From: Bryum argenteum
Taxonomy: Eukaryota; Streptophyta; Bryopsida; Bryales; Bryaceae
Assembly: GCA_037043015.1 (NCBI GenBank)
Contig: CM073321.1
Span: forward strand, 36,606,420-36,670,419
Length of the DNA: 64,000 bases
Direction of reading: 5' to 3'
Position 1 is the stretch's first letter; each line of letters opens with the position of its first letter. Positions 9,945-21,887 of this stretch are shown in pieces. A program made the position numbers and the translations under genes. Under the pieces are notes generated by a model that did no database searches, was not told the origin of the DNA, and saw only the letters and a program-made list of their open reading frames with translations.

Positions 9945-12695
9945 TCAAGTATCAACTTCAGGGAGATTAACAGGGATCTTCGGTTTTTTAGGCGGAACAA
10001 TTGGAACCGTTGCAGATTTTTGTTTATGCGACTTGGAAGTGCCAAGCATGTGCTGTAACCCCGTGGCAGTACGAGGAACATTGGCATTTTTTAAATACCT
10101 GCCCAACGATACATCAGAGTGACTAGAGATGCTCCCATATTTGGCTCTTGAAAGGGATACTAAACCCATAGAGGATTTCTCCAAGGTTGTCGTAACCCTT
10201 CTAGTAGAGGGTTGAAATAAAGCGCGGGGAGTAGCACATTGATCAGATACTTGATCCTTACTACCGGATGCAATATTCTCCGCGACCGGATCAGAGCTCA
10301 TAGTGGCCGCAGTAGTATTGCATGCACTGGTCTTCACATCTATCGCCTCCTTTTCCAACCGTAAACCACTAGCGAGAACAGGTAGGACGTTATTCGATTT
10401 GTCCATGCCGCCTTGTGTCATTAACCGTGCTAACAGCTGCTCATCATCTAGATCATCCGCCGAAACACCATGAGCGATAAAATCACCATTAGCATCCTGA
10501 ACATTTGGAGCATCTTCATCATTTGAAGCGGGGAAGAAAGTCATATCATCGTCTTCATCACCAAATTCAAAAATATCATTGTCATCAGACTCTGATTCGT
10601 CCTCGACAACTTCCTCATCGTTTTCATGTACTTGGTCTTCCTCTAAATCCAAGTTCTCTCTATACCACCGCCCATCGTCACTCAACTTATCATTCGCAAG
10701 CAATTTCGAGTTGGAATATATATAGACCAAGTCATCAGCTCTGCCCGGTAGTAACCAATTCCGTTTCTTGTCGTGAACATAAGAGTAGCTACTTCAGTTG
10801 CGTTTGCAAGCCGACGAGGACACGGTCTGTGCTAGTATTCGCTTTGCAATTGGAGAGAGGAGCTTAGCACAAACACCTTCAAACTCCCACCATGCATGTG
10901 GAGCTAGTTTTTGAGTATTAGGCTCCAGCATGTCATGGAATGGTGGACCCCTTACTCAAAACGCAAGAAATTCACTCACCACGTCTGCGTAATCCTCCGC
11001 GGGACATAATTCTTGTAAAACACGCTTGCAAGCTACTGTAAGATTGGGATTGTCAGCTAACTCTTGGTCATGTAGTAAATAAGGATTTAAAAGTGCAATC
11101 GCGCCATGTAAAGCCGTTGTCATGAGCCGTTTCCGATGGTAAAACTCCTCTTTTGCGGTGGCCACCTCAAGTAGTTCCAATGAGATTGGCGGTGCGTGCA
11201 AAGTATGGACATGTCTCTCAAGATCACGCATGATATGCCAAGCCTTGCCCTTACTAGGAGCCTTGCCGTCGAATTCTCTCAGAGCGTACACTACGGGGGC
11301 AACCATATTCCGTAATCTTTTGCACTGCTCCCAAAAGTCATCGCTCAACACCTTCTTGACCTTACGGGAGAATATAAGCTTATCTCTAGCAGATACCGTC
11401 TTCTTCGAGGCATAGGCTGTGAACATAGGGTCGACAACAACTTGCTCCAATGATTCCTTGACCTCCAACAAGCGATCTATCATTATGAATTGACTAGAAA
11501 ATCTTGTTTTCCCAGGCATCAGTAGGCTGAATTTTGCCTTGTGTTTACGAAACACAGCTAGGGGCATTTGTCGCCTCTTGATAAACTTGACCATTCTCTT
11601 CGCCATGACCAAAGTATTCGCCATCCATCCAGCCTTTCCCCAATCCTCCAACAACAAGTCCATTGCATGTGTCGCACACCCTTGCATGAAAATGTGCGGA
11701 TATTTCTCAAGGACTATTCTTGAGGCATTGAGCATTACAGAAGCATTGTCTGTGCATACTTGAACAATGTTCTCTGGTCCAACTTGTTCTATGTACTTCA
11801 ACATGAGAGTTGACATGTACACCGCTGTTTTATCCATGCCAGTAGTATCGACAGCACCAAGAAAAAGATCTCCGGCTTGAGTCACGAGCATCGCATTTAC
11901 CAAAGGGCGACTAGTCACAGATGACCATCCATCCATAGTCAAAGTTCCTCCAAACTTCCGAAGGCTCTCAGAGATTCTACTATCTAGTTTCTTTCGTAAC
12001 TCCGTCTTTACTTCTCCTAACAACCTTGTCCGAATGTCATGGTAAGATGGTGGAGCATAGGATTTTCGAAATCCAGCAGTCTTCATCGCGGTAGCTTTGA
12101 GCGCATCATTCCGGGCTACAGAAAATGGTATATTTGCTTCGTAGAAAAATTTTGCCCCGAATTTATCTAACTCCCGCCTATCCGCTTCTGCAAAAGTAGC
12201 TTTAATTGAAGATTGCTTGGTTTGCTTCATAGATCCAAACATCGGGCGAGTATCCTTAATTTCCCTCATAAGCATGGAAGAAGCAGAGGTTGACCCAACC
12301 AAAAGATCTGTTGAATTCATGGGGGTGCCTAGCGAGGACCCTACACAAGAGTCACTCCTAGGGGTTTTTGGAATGTCATGTTTTGAAGCACCTGGAACGT
12401 CCGTGGATGGAGTGAGAGAACAGTCACGAAGAAATCCGTCCAATTCTCCGTTATATGGAGGGAACTCCCCACCACATCTTAAAAATAATTGCCCAATTTT
12501 CCTAGGCAGCTTTGGGCAAAGGGCAAAACTCGAATCCCTATGTCCAGGAATCTTCTCGTACCCATAATGACTCAGATTTTGACTCTTCTTCTTAGAAACT
12601 ATTACATGACATAGTGAGCACTGTATGAAGGACCCAGACGCTTTGCCTTCCTTCTCGATGTCTCTAAACCAAGGCTCATATGGAGCAGGGCCCAT
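9945..12695 (-). pseudogene. hAT-family transposase gene (BED finger, DUF659, C-terminal dimerisation), two in-frame stops
   Basis: A single minus-strand frame of about 917 codons from ATG 12695 to 9945. The N terminus (residues about 10-60) has a BED-finger-like CSLC...H pattern. The centre (about 220-420) matches the DUF659/hAT catalytic region: TLTMDGWSS with the first Asp, VCTDNASVM with the second Asp, and GCATHAMDLLLEDWGK. The C-terminal part has the hAT dimerisation pattern (WWEFEG, LAQTVSSSACKRN, YVHDKKRNWLLP), then an acidic tail (EDESESDDND). The frame is cut by TGA at 10956-10958 and at 10794-10796. The second TGA sits where family members usually have Trp (KRNW), so a TGG-to-TGA change is likely. 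There is no frameshift, so the loss is recent or only by point mutation. The TATA box at 12896-12903 and array D lie upstream. No TIRs or target duplication were located, so an immobile domesticated copy is also possible. Confidence 0.85.
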
Positions 12696-12895
12696 TTTGA
12701 TAAATAGGACGCCTCAAAGTCATAAACAGTGGTGAAACCGTGACGGGGAAAAAAATGGCAAGAGTTCCTTACGGAAATCCTCACTTCCGAACTCAATACC
12801 TACCAAGCAATGTACACATAAAATGAATTATGCAGCTCAAAGCCCTTGGAAGGTGTTCAAAATTCGGAAGTGAAATGAGACTCAATGTCTCTTCT

Positions 12896-12903
12896 CTTAT
12901 ATA
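12896..12903 (-). promoter_or_regulatory. TATA box (TATATAAG, minus strand) of the hAT gene
   Basis: TATATAAG on the minus strand about 200 bp upstream of the hAT ATG and about 80 bp downstream of GC array D. Confidence 0.7.
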
Positions 12904-12979
12904 CCATCCAACTCTGAATATGACCGTTGCAATTTGAAATTGAAATGCTTCTAAACCGTTGGATGCTCAAAGGGGCCAT

Positions 12980-13200
12980 CTGGCCATAGGCGGTCGCCGG
13001 ATGCAAGGGCCGGTCGCAGCGGCCAACGGCCGGTCGCCGAGGCCGACGGCCGGTCGCCCGGGCCGACGGCCGGACCGAAGGCCGGTCACTCGGGACCGAC
13101 GGCCGAACCGAAGGCCGGACCGGTGGTCCGACGGCCGGTCGCTCGGGCCGACGGCCGGTCGGTTGGGCCGACGACGAGCTCGGGGACCGGTCGACGGGGT
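12980..13200. repeat. GGCC/GACC-rich GC array D (promoter-associated)
   Basis: About 220 bp of GGCCGACGGCCGGTCGC-like units, upstream of the hAT promoter. With arrays B and C it is the third such array directly upstream of a TATA box, in each case oriented towards a different gene. Confidence 0.85.
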
Positions 13201-13315
13201 GGTTCAACGAATGAACGCACCCCGATGGTCATGTACCCTTAGTAAAAAGACCAGAATCCCTAAGTCACGGACGGTCCCCGGACCCCTGCCGGACGTCCGG
13301 ACGTCCAGACGCTGT

Positions 13316-13375
13316 GACATCCCTGTTCGAGACGCTTCTCAATCTTCTAGAAGTTTCTAATTTATGTCTGTGACA
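13316..13375 (-). repeat. 3' LTR fragment of the gypsy element
   Basis: Begins TGTCACAGACATAAATTAGA and shares GAAACTTCTAGAAG and GATTGAGA...CGTCTCGAA with the 5' LTR. The similarity stops after about 60 bp. Confidence 0.55.
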
Positions 13376-13678
13376 TCATCTCCTCTTCTAGCTTCCAGGT
13401 CTCTTAGTTGCAATATTGTCGCCAGTCGGTACCAATGCAGTAAAATGAAGATCTGCCGCATAACCTCTGCGATGAACTCCAATCGTTGTTCACACGGCAA
13501 GTAGGTCTTTTTCACGGGGTTGCCTACAAAATATCGATGGTTGAGACGACATGACTTAAGTGCTGTCTATCTCTTGCCTATCTATGACTAAAGACCAAAC
13601 TATGGCTACTGAAAAAATTCTATCTAGGACCAATTAACTATTTCAATTGTGATTCATGGTGGTGTCCTCTCCCCCCTT

Positions 13679-15330
13679 TTATTTTCCTCGGTAGGCAAGC
13701 GTTAGAGAGAAGCTATCGTTGAGATGGCTTAAGCTTATGAGGGTATCCTTGATGAAATTCATGTACCTTTTTGGGCGCGTTCGCAATATTCTCGGCATCC
13801 TCCCACGTTCATTGATTGATGTCTTAGCCGCTCTAATGCACAAAATACTCCAGTTTCTCCTTTTGTGCCGTGAATCTAATATTGTTTCCACCTCATATTC
13901 CTCGTGGTTCTTAATTTTGATACTAGGTGGCGGCTCTTGCACTCTTCCAGGAAAAGCTGACTCGCGATTTTGTTCCAACAAAGTCACGTGGAAGACTAGA
14001 TGTACTTTTATACCAGCTGGTAACTCTGGCCGATATGCCACTAGATTCATTTGCTTCTCAATGACAAACGGTTCGAATCTTCGACAGTCCAACTTATCAC
14101 ACGACCCCTTGGTCTTGATGTTCCGTCACAGCAGCCATATCTTATCTCCAATTTTGAAAGTAGGTGCGTCGTTCCAAAGTTTATCTACAGACTTCTTGTA
14201 AGACTTTTGTGCGCCTTACAATTGGAGTTTTAACGTGGCTTGAATCTCTGATAGTTGCTTCGTAAATTCCTTAGCTGCCGGATTGATATTTGTTGATGAA
14301 CTCAACAAATCAAGCTTTGGATGATATCCATGGTTGGAATAGAATGGTGTTTGTTGAGTTGACGCATGAAGAGTGTTATTGTAAGCAAACTAGGCAAGTG
14401 GTAGATATGCGGTCCAATTATCCTGTTGATAGTTGATGCTCGATCGTAGGTACTGCTCCAAAACTTGATTCACCCGCTCCATTTGGCCGTCAGTTTGGGG
14501 ATGGAAAGCCAAAGAAAGCTTTATATCCACCTTCAATGCTTCAAAGAGAGATCACCAGAACTTCAATACGAACTGAGTTCCTCGATCGGAAGCATTATCA
14601 TCTGGTAGGCCATGATAATGATATATGTTATCACAAATAAGATTGGTGCTCCGGCCGGCGATTTAGAATGACGAATGAAATTCTCGGCCAGATTCTTGTC
14701 GATGTACTTCCGCAACTCCGTTTGCAAGAAATTGTAGATTGGGCCAAACGAAGATTGTGCACCTCGTTGTAAATTGATGGCGCAATCGTATGGCAGGTGC
14801 TCTGGTAGCATGTCAGCGTTCTCCTTTTGAAATACGTCTTGGAAATCCTTGTATTGCTCCGGTATGCTAGCTGTTGAAATTGTTTCTATGCTAGTTGGGG
14901 CCGCGTAAATAACAAATGGTGTGCCTTCCCTAGTTGTCCTTGCAAACTCTCTTGCTCCAATAAACATGGGTTTCCTGACTCGATATCTCTTATCAAGCTT
15001 ATCTTCGCGGTTTATTTTAGGGAATGTCATCCACCGCAATTTCCAATCTATAGACGGGTTATGTTCTTCTAACCAAGAAAGGCCAAGGACAACAGGGTTC
15101 GACGGGGTTCTAATAATGTTGAAATTAATATGGCTACTATGGTCTTCAAAGGTTACTTCCATAGGTTCCGATTCATAGATAACACTACTGAATAATAGAG
15201 GTCGTCCATCTATTACTTCTACATGTACTGATTTGGATTTTTGTACTAGAAGAATCAAATTATGCTTGGCAAATTCTTCATCTAAGAAACAAGGTTAGCG
15301 GATGATTCTTAATCTACTAATGCTAAGGTT
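13679..15330 (-). pseudogene. gypsy pol remnant: protease, partial RT, integrase C-terminus, chromodomain-like end
   Basis: Near 15290 the protease catalytic triplet is broken by a stop (LVD, stop, ESSAN). Downstream is the flap/GLSWLEEHNP region typical of gypsy proteases, then the RT N-terminal region with LPEHLPYDCAIN and SKSPAGAPILFV. After 14650 the text changes to integrase ([14 protein letters not shown] near 14490). It ends with a GDKIWLL core and an EYEVETILDSRHKRRNW segment that resembles a chromodomain start. At least two frame changes and several stops show it is dead. Confidence 0.8.
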
Positions 15331-15469
15331 TTTGGTTTATTAGGGCCTAAAGACAAATGAATTGTAAAACAACGAGCAGGTTGGGCAAAAAAGAAGGAAC
15401 CTAATTGTCCTTGAGGTATCGAATTGTCGAGCGGCACGGGCACTACTGTGGTTGGGCACCTTCGTTTTC

Positions 15470-16467
15470 CTGAATCACAAAGCTTCCAGTCTTGACAATG
15501 CGTCTCTTTGGCTTCTTAGGACGGTTCCCAACCTTATGCCTTCTTCACCGCAATACAAACATAATCCTTCTTCCATACGCCGTTTCTTTTCTTCTGGAGT
15601 GAGAGACTTCACACGTAACGCATCAATTTGCATGTCTTTGGCCATCAATTGTGATTTTAGACCGCTTGGTGGCATAGTTGCACTATGACGAGTTGTATAA
15701 TGTCTTGGGCGTTGATCTTGGAAACGCTCAAATAAGCGCTTATTACACTTTACAGCTTGGCTAATAGCCTCGTTGAGTGTTTGTGGATCAGGAAGAGATA
15801 ATAACAAGTCCTTCACATCATCCCTGAGACCGCAGTAAAAGTTTGCTCATCGGTGCTTCTTCGCCCCAATTGATGTCGCAGGCCAATTGCCGGAAATTTG
15901 ATGCATAGGTCGATGCAGAGCGTGTACCTTGTCGTAGTGACCCAATCTTTATTGTGACCCATCGAGCTTTGTTATGCTTGCCAAATGCTTCTGCAAACGC
16001 CTCTAAAAAGGTCTCAAAATTGCTCAGAATTGGTGATCATTTCTCGAATAAAGGAGCAAACTACGATAACGCTTGTCCCGTGAGCAGAGTTCCAACCAAT
16101 CCAACACGTGACTCCTCTGTTGAGTAGGGTTTGAGCTGTAGAACTGTTATCAACCTAAATTGGTGACGAAACCACGAAACTTGGAACGCGTACCATTGAA
16201 TTTGTTCAAAAGGCTGACTTGGGGTTCCTTTTGTGGTTGAACCAACGGTTCTTGTCAAACTAGAGGCAAAGCTACTTCTTCAGATGCCAAAACTTGGGGC
16301 TGGTCAGTCCTGTGTTGTGCTATTCCAAGTGCTCCATTGTTGTGTAGTCTCGCCATGACTCCTTCAATCTCCGCAGTAATCTGAGACAACAAAGCTAGAG
16401 CATTCATATTGGCGTCTAGTTTGGACTCAGAATTTTCAGCCATATGGATGTCTTGACCTCCAGCCAT
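15470..16467 (-). pseudogene. gypsy gag remnant with zinc knuckle
   Basis: Starts at ATG 16467 (MAGGQDIHMAENSESK). Several stops and frame changes follow. The piece at 15816-15475 carries the capsid end (SLPDPQTLNEAISQAVKCNKRL) and a CCHC-type zinc knuckle CLYCGEEG. The usual His is Ile and the last Cys is not evident, so nucleic-acid binding is probably lost. Confidence 0.7.
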
Positions 16468-16725
16468 ACTAAGTAGGAGAAGAAAATGATGAGTCTACAG
16501 AAGACAATATTGGTTTAGAGGAAGGTACTCCGCAACCTCTAAAACGCCTCAAGACTTCAATTAGAGGGGTAATCCTCTCTCTCCAAGAAGGACAAGACTC
16601 TAATATTGTAATCTGGAATATATCAGTTTAGAGGAGGGTAATCCCCAACCTCTAATGCGATAGTACGTCCTTGAGTAGGGGATAATCTACACTCTAACAA
16701 GAAGGAACTAACTCTGATGTCGAGG

Positions 16726-17013
16726 ATGTCTATAGTCTCGACAAACTGTCAAGGACACGGAAAGACACTAGGATATTCGGAACAGAAAATAACAATAATT
16801 TGGAATAACAGAACAAGAACACAAACAACACCAAGAATGGTGAGTTAGAATTCCAAGGAAAGTCTTGTCGAGACTTAAGAACCCTTCAGCCTTGACTCCT
16901 ATATAAACTACCAGATAGGAAGCGACTTCCGAAACGCTTCGAGACGCCTCTCAATCTTCTATTGACATCTCTTCAAGGAAACTTCTAAAAGTTTCTTATG
17001 TATGTCCGTGACA
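16726..17013 (-). repeat. 5' LTR of the gypsy element
   Basis: Begins TGTCAC at 17013 and contains a TATA-like TTTATATAGG near 16905. The right edge is inferred from the primer-site-like sequence at about 16724. Its first 90 bp match the 3' fragment at 13316-13375 with an internal indel. Confidence 0.55.
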
Positions 17014-17235
17014 CTGAGATCGGTTGCATGCTAAGCAAGAATCTGATTGACTCACTTACACGACCAACAAGGTTGTCATATCGGGCGTGTTGAGGCAATC
17101 GGGCGGACAAAACAAACTTACGAGTTGTCCCAGACGGACGGGCGTGCCCGCCCACCTTGACGTGTAATTTTTTCATGGGTAAGAAACTTTGCAGTAATAA
17201 GCCACGTAGGATGTGACGTGTAAGTCGATCGTGGC

Positions 17236-18475
17236 GTCGGGGGGGTGAAGTTGTGCGAGGGCGGGTAAACTTTTGTTAGGGCGGGTAAATTTAGAGGGGG
17301 TGAACTTTTTTGGGGCGGGTGACATTGGTGTGGGGGGCGGGTGAGGGAGGAGGAGGCGGGTTACTGGGGGGGGCGGGTGCCGGAGGGTGGGGTGGGTACC
17401 GGGGAGGGGGCGGGTACCGGGGGGTAGGGCGGGAATCGGAGGGGGTAGGCGGGGTGCTGGGGGTAGAGCGGGTACCGGGGGGTAGGGGCGGATACCGGGA
17501 GGGGTAGGGCGGGTATTGGAGGGTGGTGGGGGCGGGTGGGGGGAGTAGGGGCGGGTCGGGAGGTAGGGCGGGTACGGAGGAGGTGGGGCGGAGTGGGAGG
17601 AGGATAGGGGCGAGTCTTGGAGGGTGGAGTGGGTGGGGGGGGGGGGGGCGGGTGCAGGGGGTAGGGTGGGTACTAGAGGGGGTGGGGCGGGTGAGAGGGG
17701 GGTAGAGGGCGGAGTGCAGGGGGAGTAGGGGCGGAGTACCGGAGGAGGTGGGGCGGGAACCGGAGGAGGGTAGGGGGTCTTGGGGGGGTGGGGTGGGTGC
17801 AGGGAAGGGTAGGGCGGGCATCGGGGGGGAAGGTGGGTACTAGAGGAGGGGGGGGGGTACCGGAGGGGGGGCGGAGTGCGGGGGGAAGGTGGGTACTAGA
17901 GGGGGTGGGGGGGTGGGAGGAGGGTAGGGCAGTCTTGGGAGGGGGGGGCGGGTGAGTGGGGGGTAGGGATGGTCTTGGGGGGATAGGGTGGAGTGCAGGG
18001 GGATAGGGCGGGTGCGGGAGGAAGGTGGGTACTAGAGGGGGTGGGGCGGGTGCAGGAGGGGTAGGGCGGATACCGGAGGGGGTAGGGGGAGACCGGAGGG
18101 GGTGGGGCGGGTATCGAGAGGGGTGGGGCGGGTACCGAAGGGTAGTAGGGGAAGGCGGCGGTAGGGTAAGGGGGGGTAGGGCGGGGGAGGGGAGGTAGGG
18201 CGAGGGAGGGGGGCAGTAGGGCGGGGGAGGAGGGGGTACGGGAGTAAGGAGGGTAGAAGGAGGGATAAGGGGGAATATGGGTTAAGGAGGGGGAAGGATA
18301 AAGGGATAGGAAGGGGGGGTATAGAAGTAGGGGGGAGGGGATAGAGTGAGAGATAAGGGGGCGTAGAGGGAGGGATAAGGGGGGTAGGGGGATGGATAAG
18401 GGGGGGGGGTAGGAGGAGGGATAATGGTGAGAGAGGTGGGATAGGAGAGAGGATAAGAGGGGGTAAGGAGGTTTG
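17236..18475 (+). repeat. 1.2 kb G-rich simple repeat (GGGCGGGTA-type)
   Basis: Almost continuous runs of three or more G broken by short linkers: GGGGTAGGGCGGGTACCGG-like at the left, GGGGGATAAGGGGG-like at the right. Strand asymmetry is extreme; cytosines are rare on the plus strand. The minus strand translates as Pro-rich low complexity and is not called as a gene. The density of G-runs would allow many G-quadruplexes. Confidence 0.9.
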
Positions 18476-18520
18476 CGGCGTTTTTTGAATTTTGTTTAAA
18501 TAAAATGTTATTTGAAAAAA

Positions 18521-18757
18521 TAAACATAACACTACCACCAGTATATTCTCTAGTTTTAATATAAATTGTGATCCTAAAATCAAATATATGATAAAACCAT
18601 TAGGATGATAAATATATTTGTAATATAGTATTGGGAAGAAGAATGAAATAAACATAACACTACCCACCAGTATATTCTCTAGTCTTAATATAAATAGTAA
18701 GCGTAAAATCAAATATATGATAAAACCATTAGGATGATAAATTTATTTGTAATATAG
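18521..18757 (+). repeat. 128-bp tandem duplication
   Basis: A block starting TAAACATAACACTACC at 18521 is repeated from 18649 with few changes (CAGTATATTCTCTAG, AATCAAATATATGATAAAACC in both). The second copy ends where the PIF/Harbinger element begins, so the first copy shows what the insertion site looked like. Confidence 0.85.
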
Positions 18758-18776
18758 TAGAGAAATCCGCTAAGTA
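18758..18776 (+). repeat. Left TIR of PIF/Harbinger element
   Basis: TAGAGAAATCCGCTAAGTA, an exact reverse complement of the right end. A related TACTTAGCGGAT word recurs internally at about 21808. Confidence 0.85.
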
Positions 18777-19588
18777 CGACGGACTGGGGACGAGAACACC
18801 CAATTTTGGTTGGACTGGGGACGAAACGTCGAACTGGGCACCAACTTTTTACACTACGATCGAACTGGGGGCTAAACTCAAGAATGCATCGATTGTGATG
18901 GTATGCCGAGTTTGGTCACTAGTTCGACTTGGTGCCCAGTCCGCAGCACAGCGAGAAGCTAGAGTGAAGAGTTTGGAGGGGCAGCGCCGAAGATCGCGAA
19001 GGCAGCAGGCGCGGCGCCGAAGTTGGTGAAGGCAGCAGGCGCATCTCCGAGGTTCGGGAAGGCAACATGCGCAGGCGCATCGCAAATAGGCAGGTTGCTT
19101 CGCATCGACGGCAGGCGCATCCTCCGCAGGCACGCTCCGCTCCACCGCATCAAGCTTCGCATGTAAGCTGGATCTCTCTCATTCCGTATTTTCTAGGGTT
19201 TCAATCCTTTGTACAGTTCTCAATGAGATAGAAGCTCAATTGCCTTTGGAGAACATCGAATGCAAGCTTCATTGCGCTTTAGCAAGCACATGCATGCTCT
19301 CATTTTTGTTTTTGCGCGCTCTTGTCTCGTTTTTGGCAGCTCCACCTTTCTTTTCGGCAGCTCCAGCTTCGTTTTTGACAGGGTCCATTTTCGGCAGGCT
19401 ACGTTCTGGCCGGCTCCGCTTTCACTTTCACGGCTGCAAATTTTTTCCTCTCCCTCTTTTAGGTCAGTGAATTGCTTCCTCTCCTTGTGAATCTCAATTT
19501 CTTGATTCTCTTTGATTTTCAGATCATGAAATATCAGCTACGGTTTTTTTTTCATGTTCAAGCCTTTCTTATTGATTTCTAAACAGAG

Positions 19589-20592
19589 ATGGTGGACACT
19601 CGTTCATCCTTCCCGAGTGCTTCTCTGGGAGAAGCGGGAGCCTCTCATGTTGAAGGTCCAACTCAACACAGGGCAAAAGCACCGCGAAGGGAGAAGGGGG
19701 CTCGTGCTATAGTTGAATCAACACATTTGAGTACCATGGTAGCGTCATACAATCAACAGTTTGGTGAATATAGCAAAATTAGGAAGCATGTTACTCAATT
19801 GATTCTTTCAATTGTATGGAAAGCAGTCTATGAGCACTACCTTCAAAGTTATCCTGAGTCTACACTTGCAGAGGACACGCTAAAAGACAGGCTACAAGAA
19901 ACTTTGAAAGATTTGAAGACTGGAACTTCAAACAATGATGGAGCAGAGACGGTGGTCCTACAAAGTGAAGACGTTTTGATGCGATTGAAGTCTACTGATG
20001 GACATGCCACCAGGAACGTGCTGAAGCGAAGACAAAGCCTGATTGAAGGCATGGTAGTGTCATCCCCAACCTCTACACTGATGGTGGGCACTCTACCTCT
20101 ACACCGATGTCTACTTCGACGGCAGCGCCTGCACCCACTCCATCTCCCATTGCTGCGACTGCTGGTCGAACTCCTACATTGACACCAACTTCATCAGCAG
20201 GTATGACAGCAAATTCCATTCCATCAAGTTCTATGCTTTTGGAGAAAGAGAAGACCATGACAAAAGCTGAAATGTTGCATCAGCAAACCTCTAGTATTGC
20301 TCTTCTAGCTAAACAATACCAAACTAACGTTGAGCACAAGGGAGCCTTGTCAACGCGTAAAGATGAGCTAATCAAAGAGAAGTTGGAGATGATTCGAACT
20401 AAGAAGGACAAGGTGAAGATGGACATGCTCAAGCAAGCTAAGGAGTTGGGTGTAATTTCAGAGGAGTTCAAGGCCAAGGTTAGAGAGGTTTTAGACCTGC
20501 AGCTAGTAGTCTCCATCCCATCCAAACTCTGCAGGATTATCATGTTGCTCTCCAATGACTTGGAAGGTGAAGTCCATGCGCCTTCTATGTAG
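19589..20592 (+). pseudogene. PIF/Harbinger accessory (ORF1-type) protein gene, one frameshift
   Basis: Starts MVDTRSSFPSASLGEAGASH right after a plausible 5' leader intron acceptor (TTTCTAAACAG at 19576-19586; a donor CATGTAAGC lies near 19160). The first half is helical and charged (YNQQFGEYSKIRKHVTQL, DTLKDRLQETLKDLKTG). Near 20080 the frame shifts by one base into a Ser/Thr/Pro linker and a second coiled-coil half (KDELIKEKLEMIRTKKDKVK) that ends at 20592. Elements of this superfamily usually carry a Myb/SANT-like accessory protein for nuclear import and DNA binding. I do not see a clear SANT domain, so the assignment rests on position and size. The shift could also be a sequencing error. 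Confidence 0.6.
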
Positions 20593-21690
20593 GAAGTTAG
20601 TTAAAATAGCCGCTGATTTGAATAAGTAGCTGTACTTTGGCTTTGTTGAATCAAACCCTTTCATAAGGCGCCTCCATTTTCTCTTCAGTCCACCTATTCC
20701 CCATTCCACTTGAACTCTGTACCCTGCATGCATTTTGTTGTAAGCTCTGATAGCAGGTGCATCTCCATCTCGAGCCAACTGCCATCTTCCAAATCTTTGC
20801 ATGATGTACATCTCTTCACCCATGTAAGCTGGATCTCCTAACCGGTACTCAAAATACTCCTCCTCGTGTGTAAAATACTCCCGCCAATTGTTATGGATCT
20901 CAGAGTGGCGCAGAAGAGTCACATCATGGAATGAACCAGGGCAGCCAGAGTCCACTTAGATAAATAGACCATGGTGATCAACAATAACTATGTTGTTCAT
21001 GCAATACATCTTCTTGCGCTCGTTGAACCATGTCTTGTGTTCTTCATTGTTCCAAGGCCTTCGAATCTCCACTAGAGTTCCATCAATAATCCCAATGCAA
21101 CCTTGAAATTGACCAATCTCCGTACCTAGTGTAATTCTCTCCTCCATTGATGGCCATCGTATCTCATTTGCAAGTGCATCATTGATGCAAGATGCCATAA
21201 AGAGAGTATCATCACATAAAGCACTCTCGGACCAATTCCACATGAACGCATCGTGCATGGTAGTATTATCATGTTTCAAGAATAAATTGAAACTCAGAAG
21301 GCGTTGCTCAGGGGTCAACTTGTACGGTTTACCTAGAAGAATAGGAGCTTCACCAGTAGTTCTAGTTGAACTCCTGATGGAAGGCACAACAATGGATGCA
21401 AGCTCATCAAACTCAGCAAGAGTAAAATTTGTCAAAGTCTTGAAAAGCGCTGGAGTTGCCCTCATCGTAGCCAAAACATCACGAACGGCAACATTTGGAT
21501 CCACTGATTGCCCCGCACCCGCTTCTACCTCATGTCTAAAGAAATGCTTAGTACTATTTGCCACACCAAGTGTGCAAGCCAGAATCATCATGTCGTCCAT
21601 TTCATTGTCACTGCTAGAAGAAGACGTAGAGTCCATAGAGGAGGTAGAAGAGGAGCTAGAATACTCATCAGAGTTAGCAGCAGGCTCCAT
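20503..21690 (-). pseudogene. PIF/Harbinger transposase (DDE), one in-frame stop
   Basis: One minus-strand frame from ATG 21690 (MEPAANSDEYSSSSS), the first ATG after the TATA box, to the stop at 20503, about 396 codons. The order fits the DDE_Tnp_4 family: helix-turn-helix-like LTPEQRLLSFNLFLKHD, first Asp in IGIIDGTLVEIRRP, second Asp in VDSGCPGSFHD followed by the characteristic LGDPAYMG, and the Glu in QVEWGIGGLKRKWRRL. All three catalytic positions are present. A TAA at 20956-20958 sits just before VDSGC, where relatives have an aromatic or small residue, so one nonsense change inactivates it. Confidence 0.85.
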
Positions 21691-21735
21691 GCTTGTGACA
21701 ACAAAAAAGACCTTCAATTCTACAAGCTTCAGCCT

Positions 21736-21743
21736 CTTATATA
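21736..21743 (-). promoter_or_regulatory. TATA box of PIF/Harbinger transposase
   Basis: TATATAAG on the minus strand, 46 bp upstream of the transposase ATG at 21690 and between subterminal repeats and the gene. Confidence 0.7.
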
Positions 21744-21887
21744 GTGATTTGGTCCCCAGTTTACATCTGGTCCCCAATTTTGTACATTTGGTCCCCAGTT
21801 TGCTCTACTTAGCGGATAACCGAAAAGTGGGCACGAAACGACGCACAGGGGACCAACTGGGTATCAACTAAGGTCCAAACTAGGGAC

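Larger units (their letters stand above)
13316..17013 (-). mobile_element. Degenerate Ty3/gypsy chromovirus-type LTR retrotransposon
   Basis: On the minus strand the order is 5' LTR (starts TGTCACGGAC at 17013), a possible tRNA-Met primer site (CATCAGAGTTAG near 16720), gag, protease, the start of reverse transcriptase, then a jump straight to the integrase C-terminal region and a chromodomain-like tail, then a 3' LTR fragment (13316-13375) with the same first bases TGTCACAGAC. Most of reverse transcriptase, RNase H and the integrase core is missing, so this is an internally deleted, frame-broken copy. No target duplication could be assigned because the 3' LTR is truncated against GC array D. 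Confidence 0.8.

Noticed and set aside
17291..18712. Long Pro-rich reading frames on the minus strand
   Set aside because: They are the translation of the G-rich simple repeat, with no domain, no start context and equal openness in other frames.
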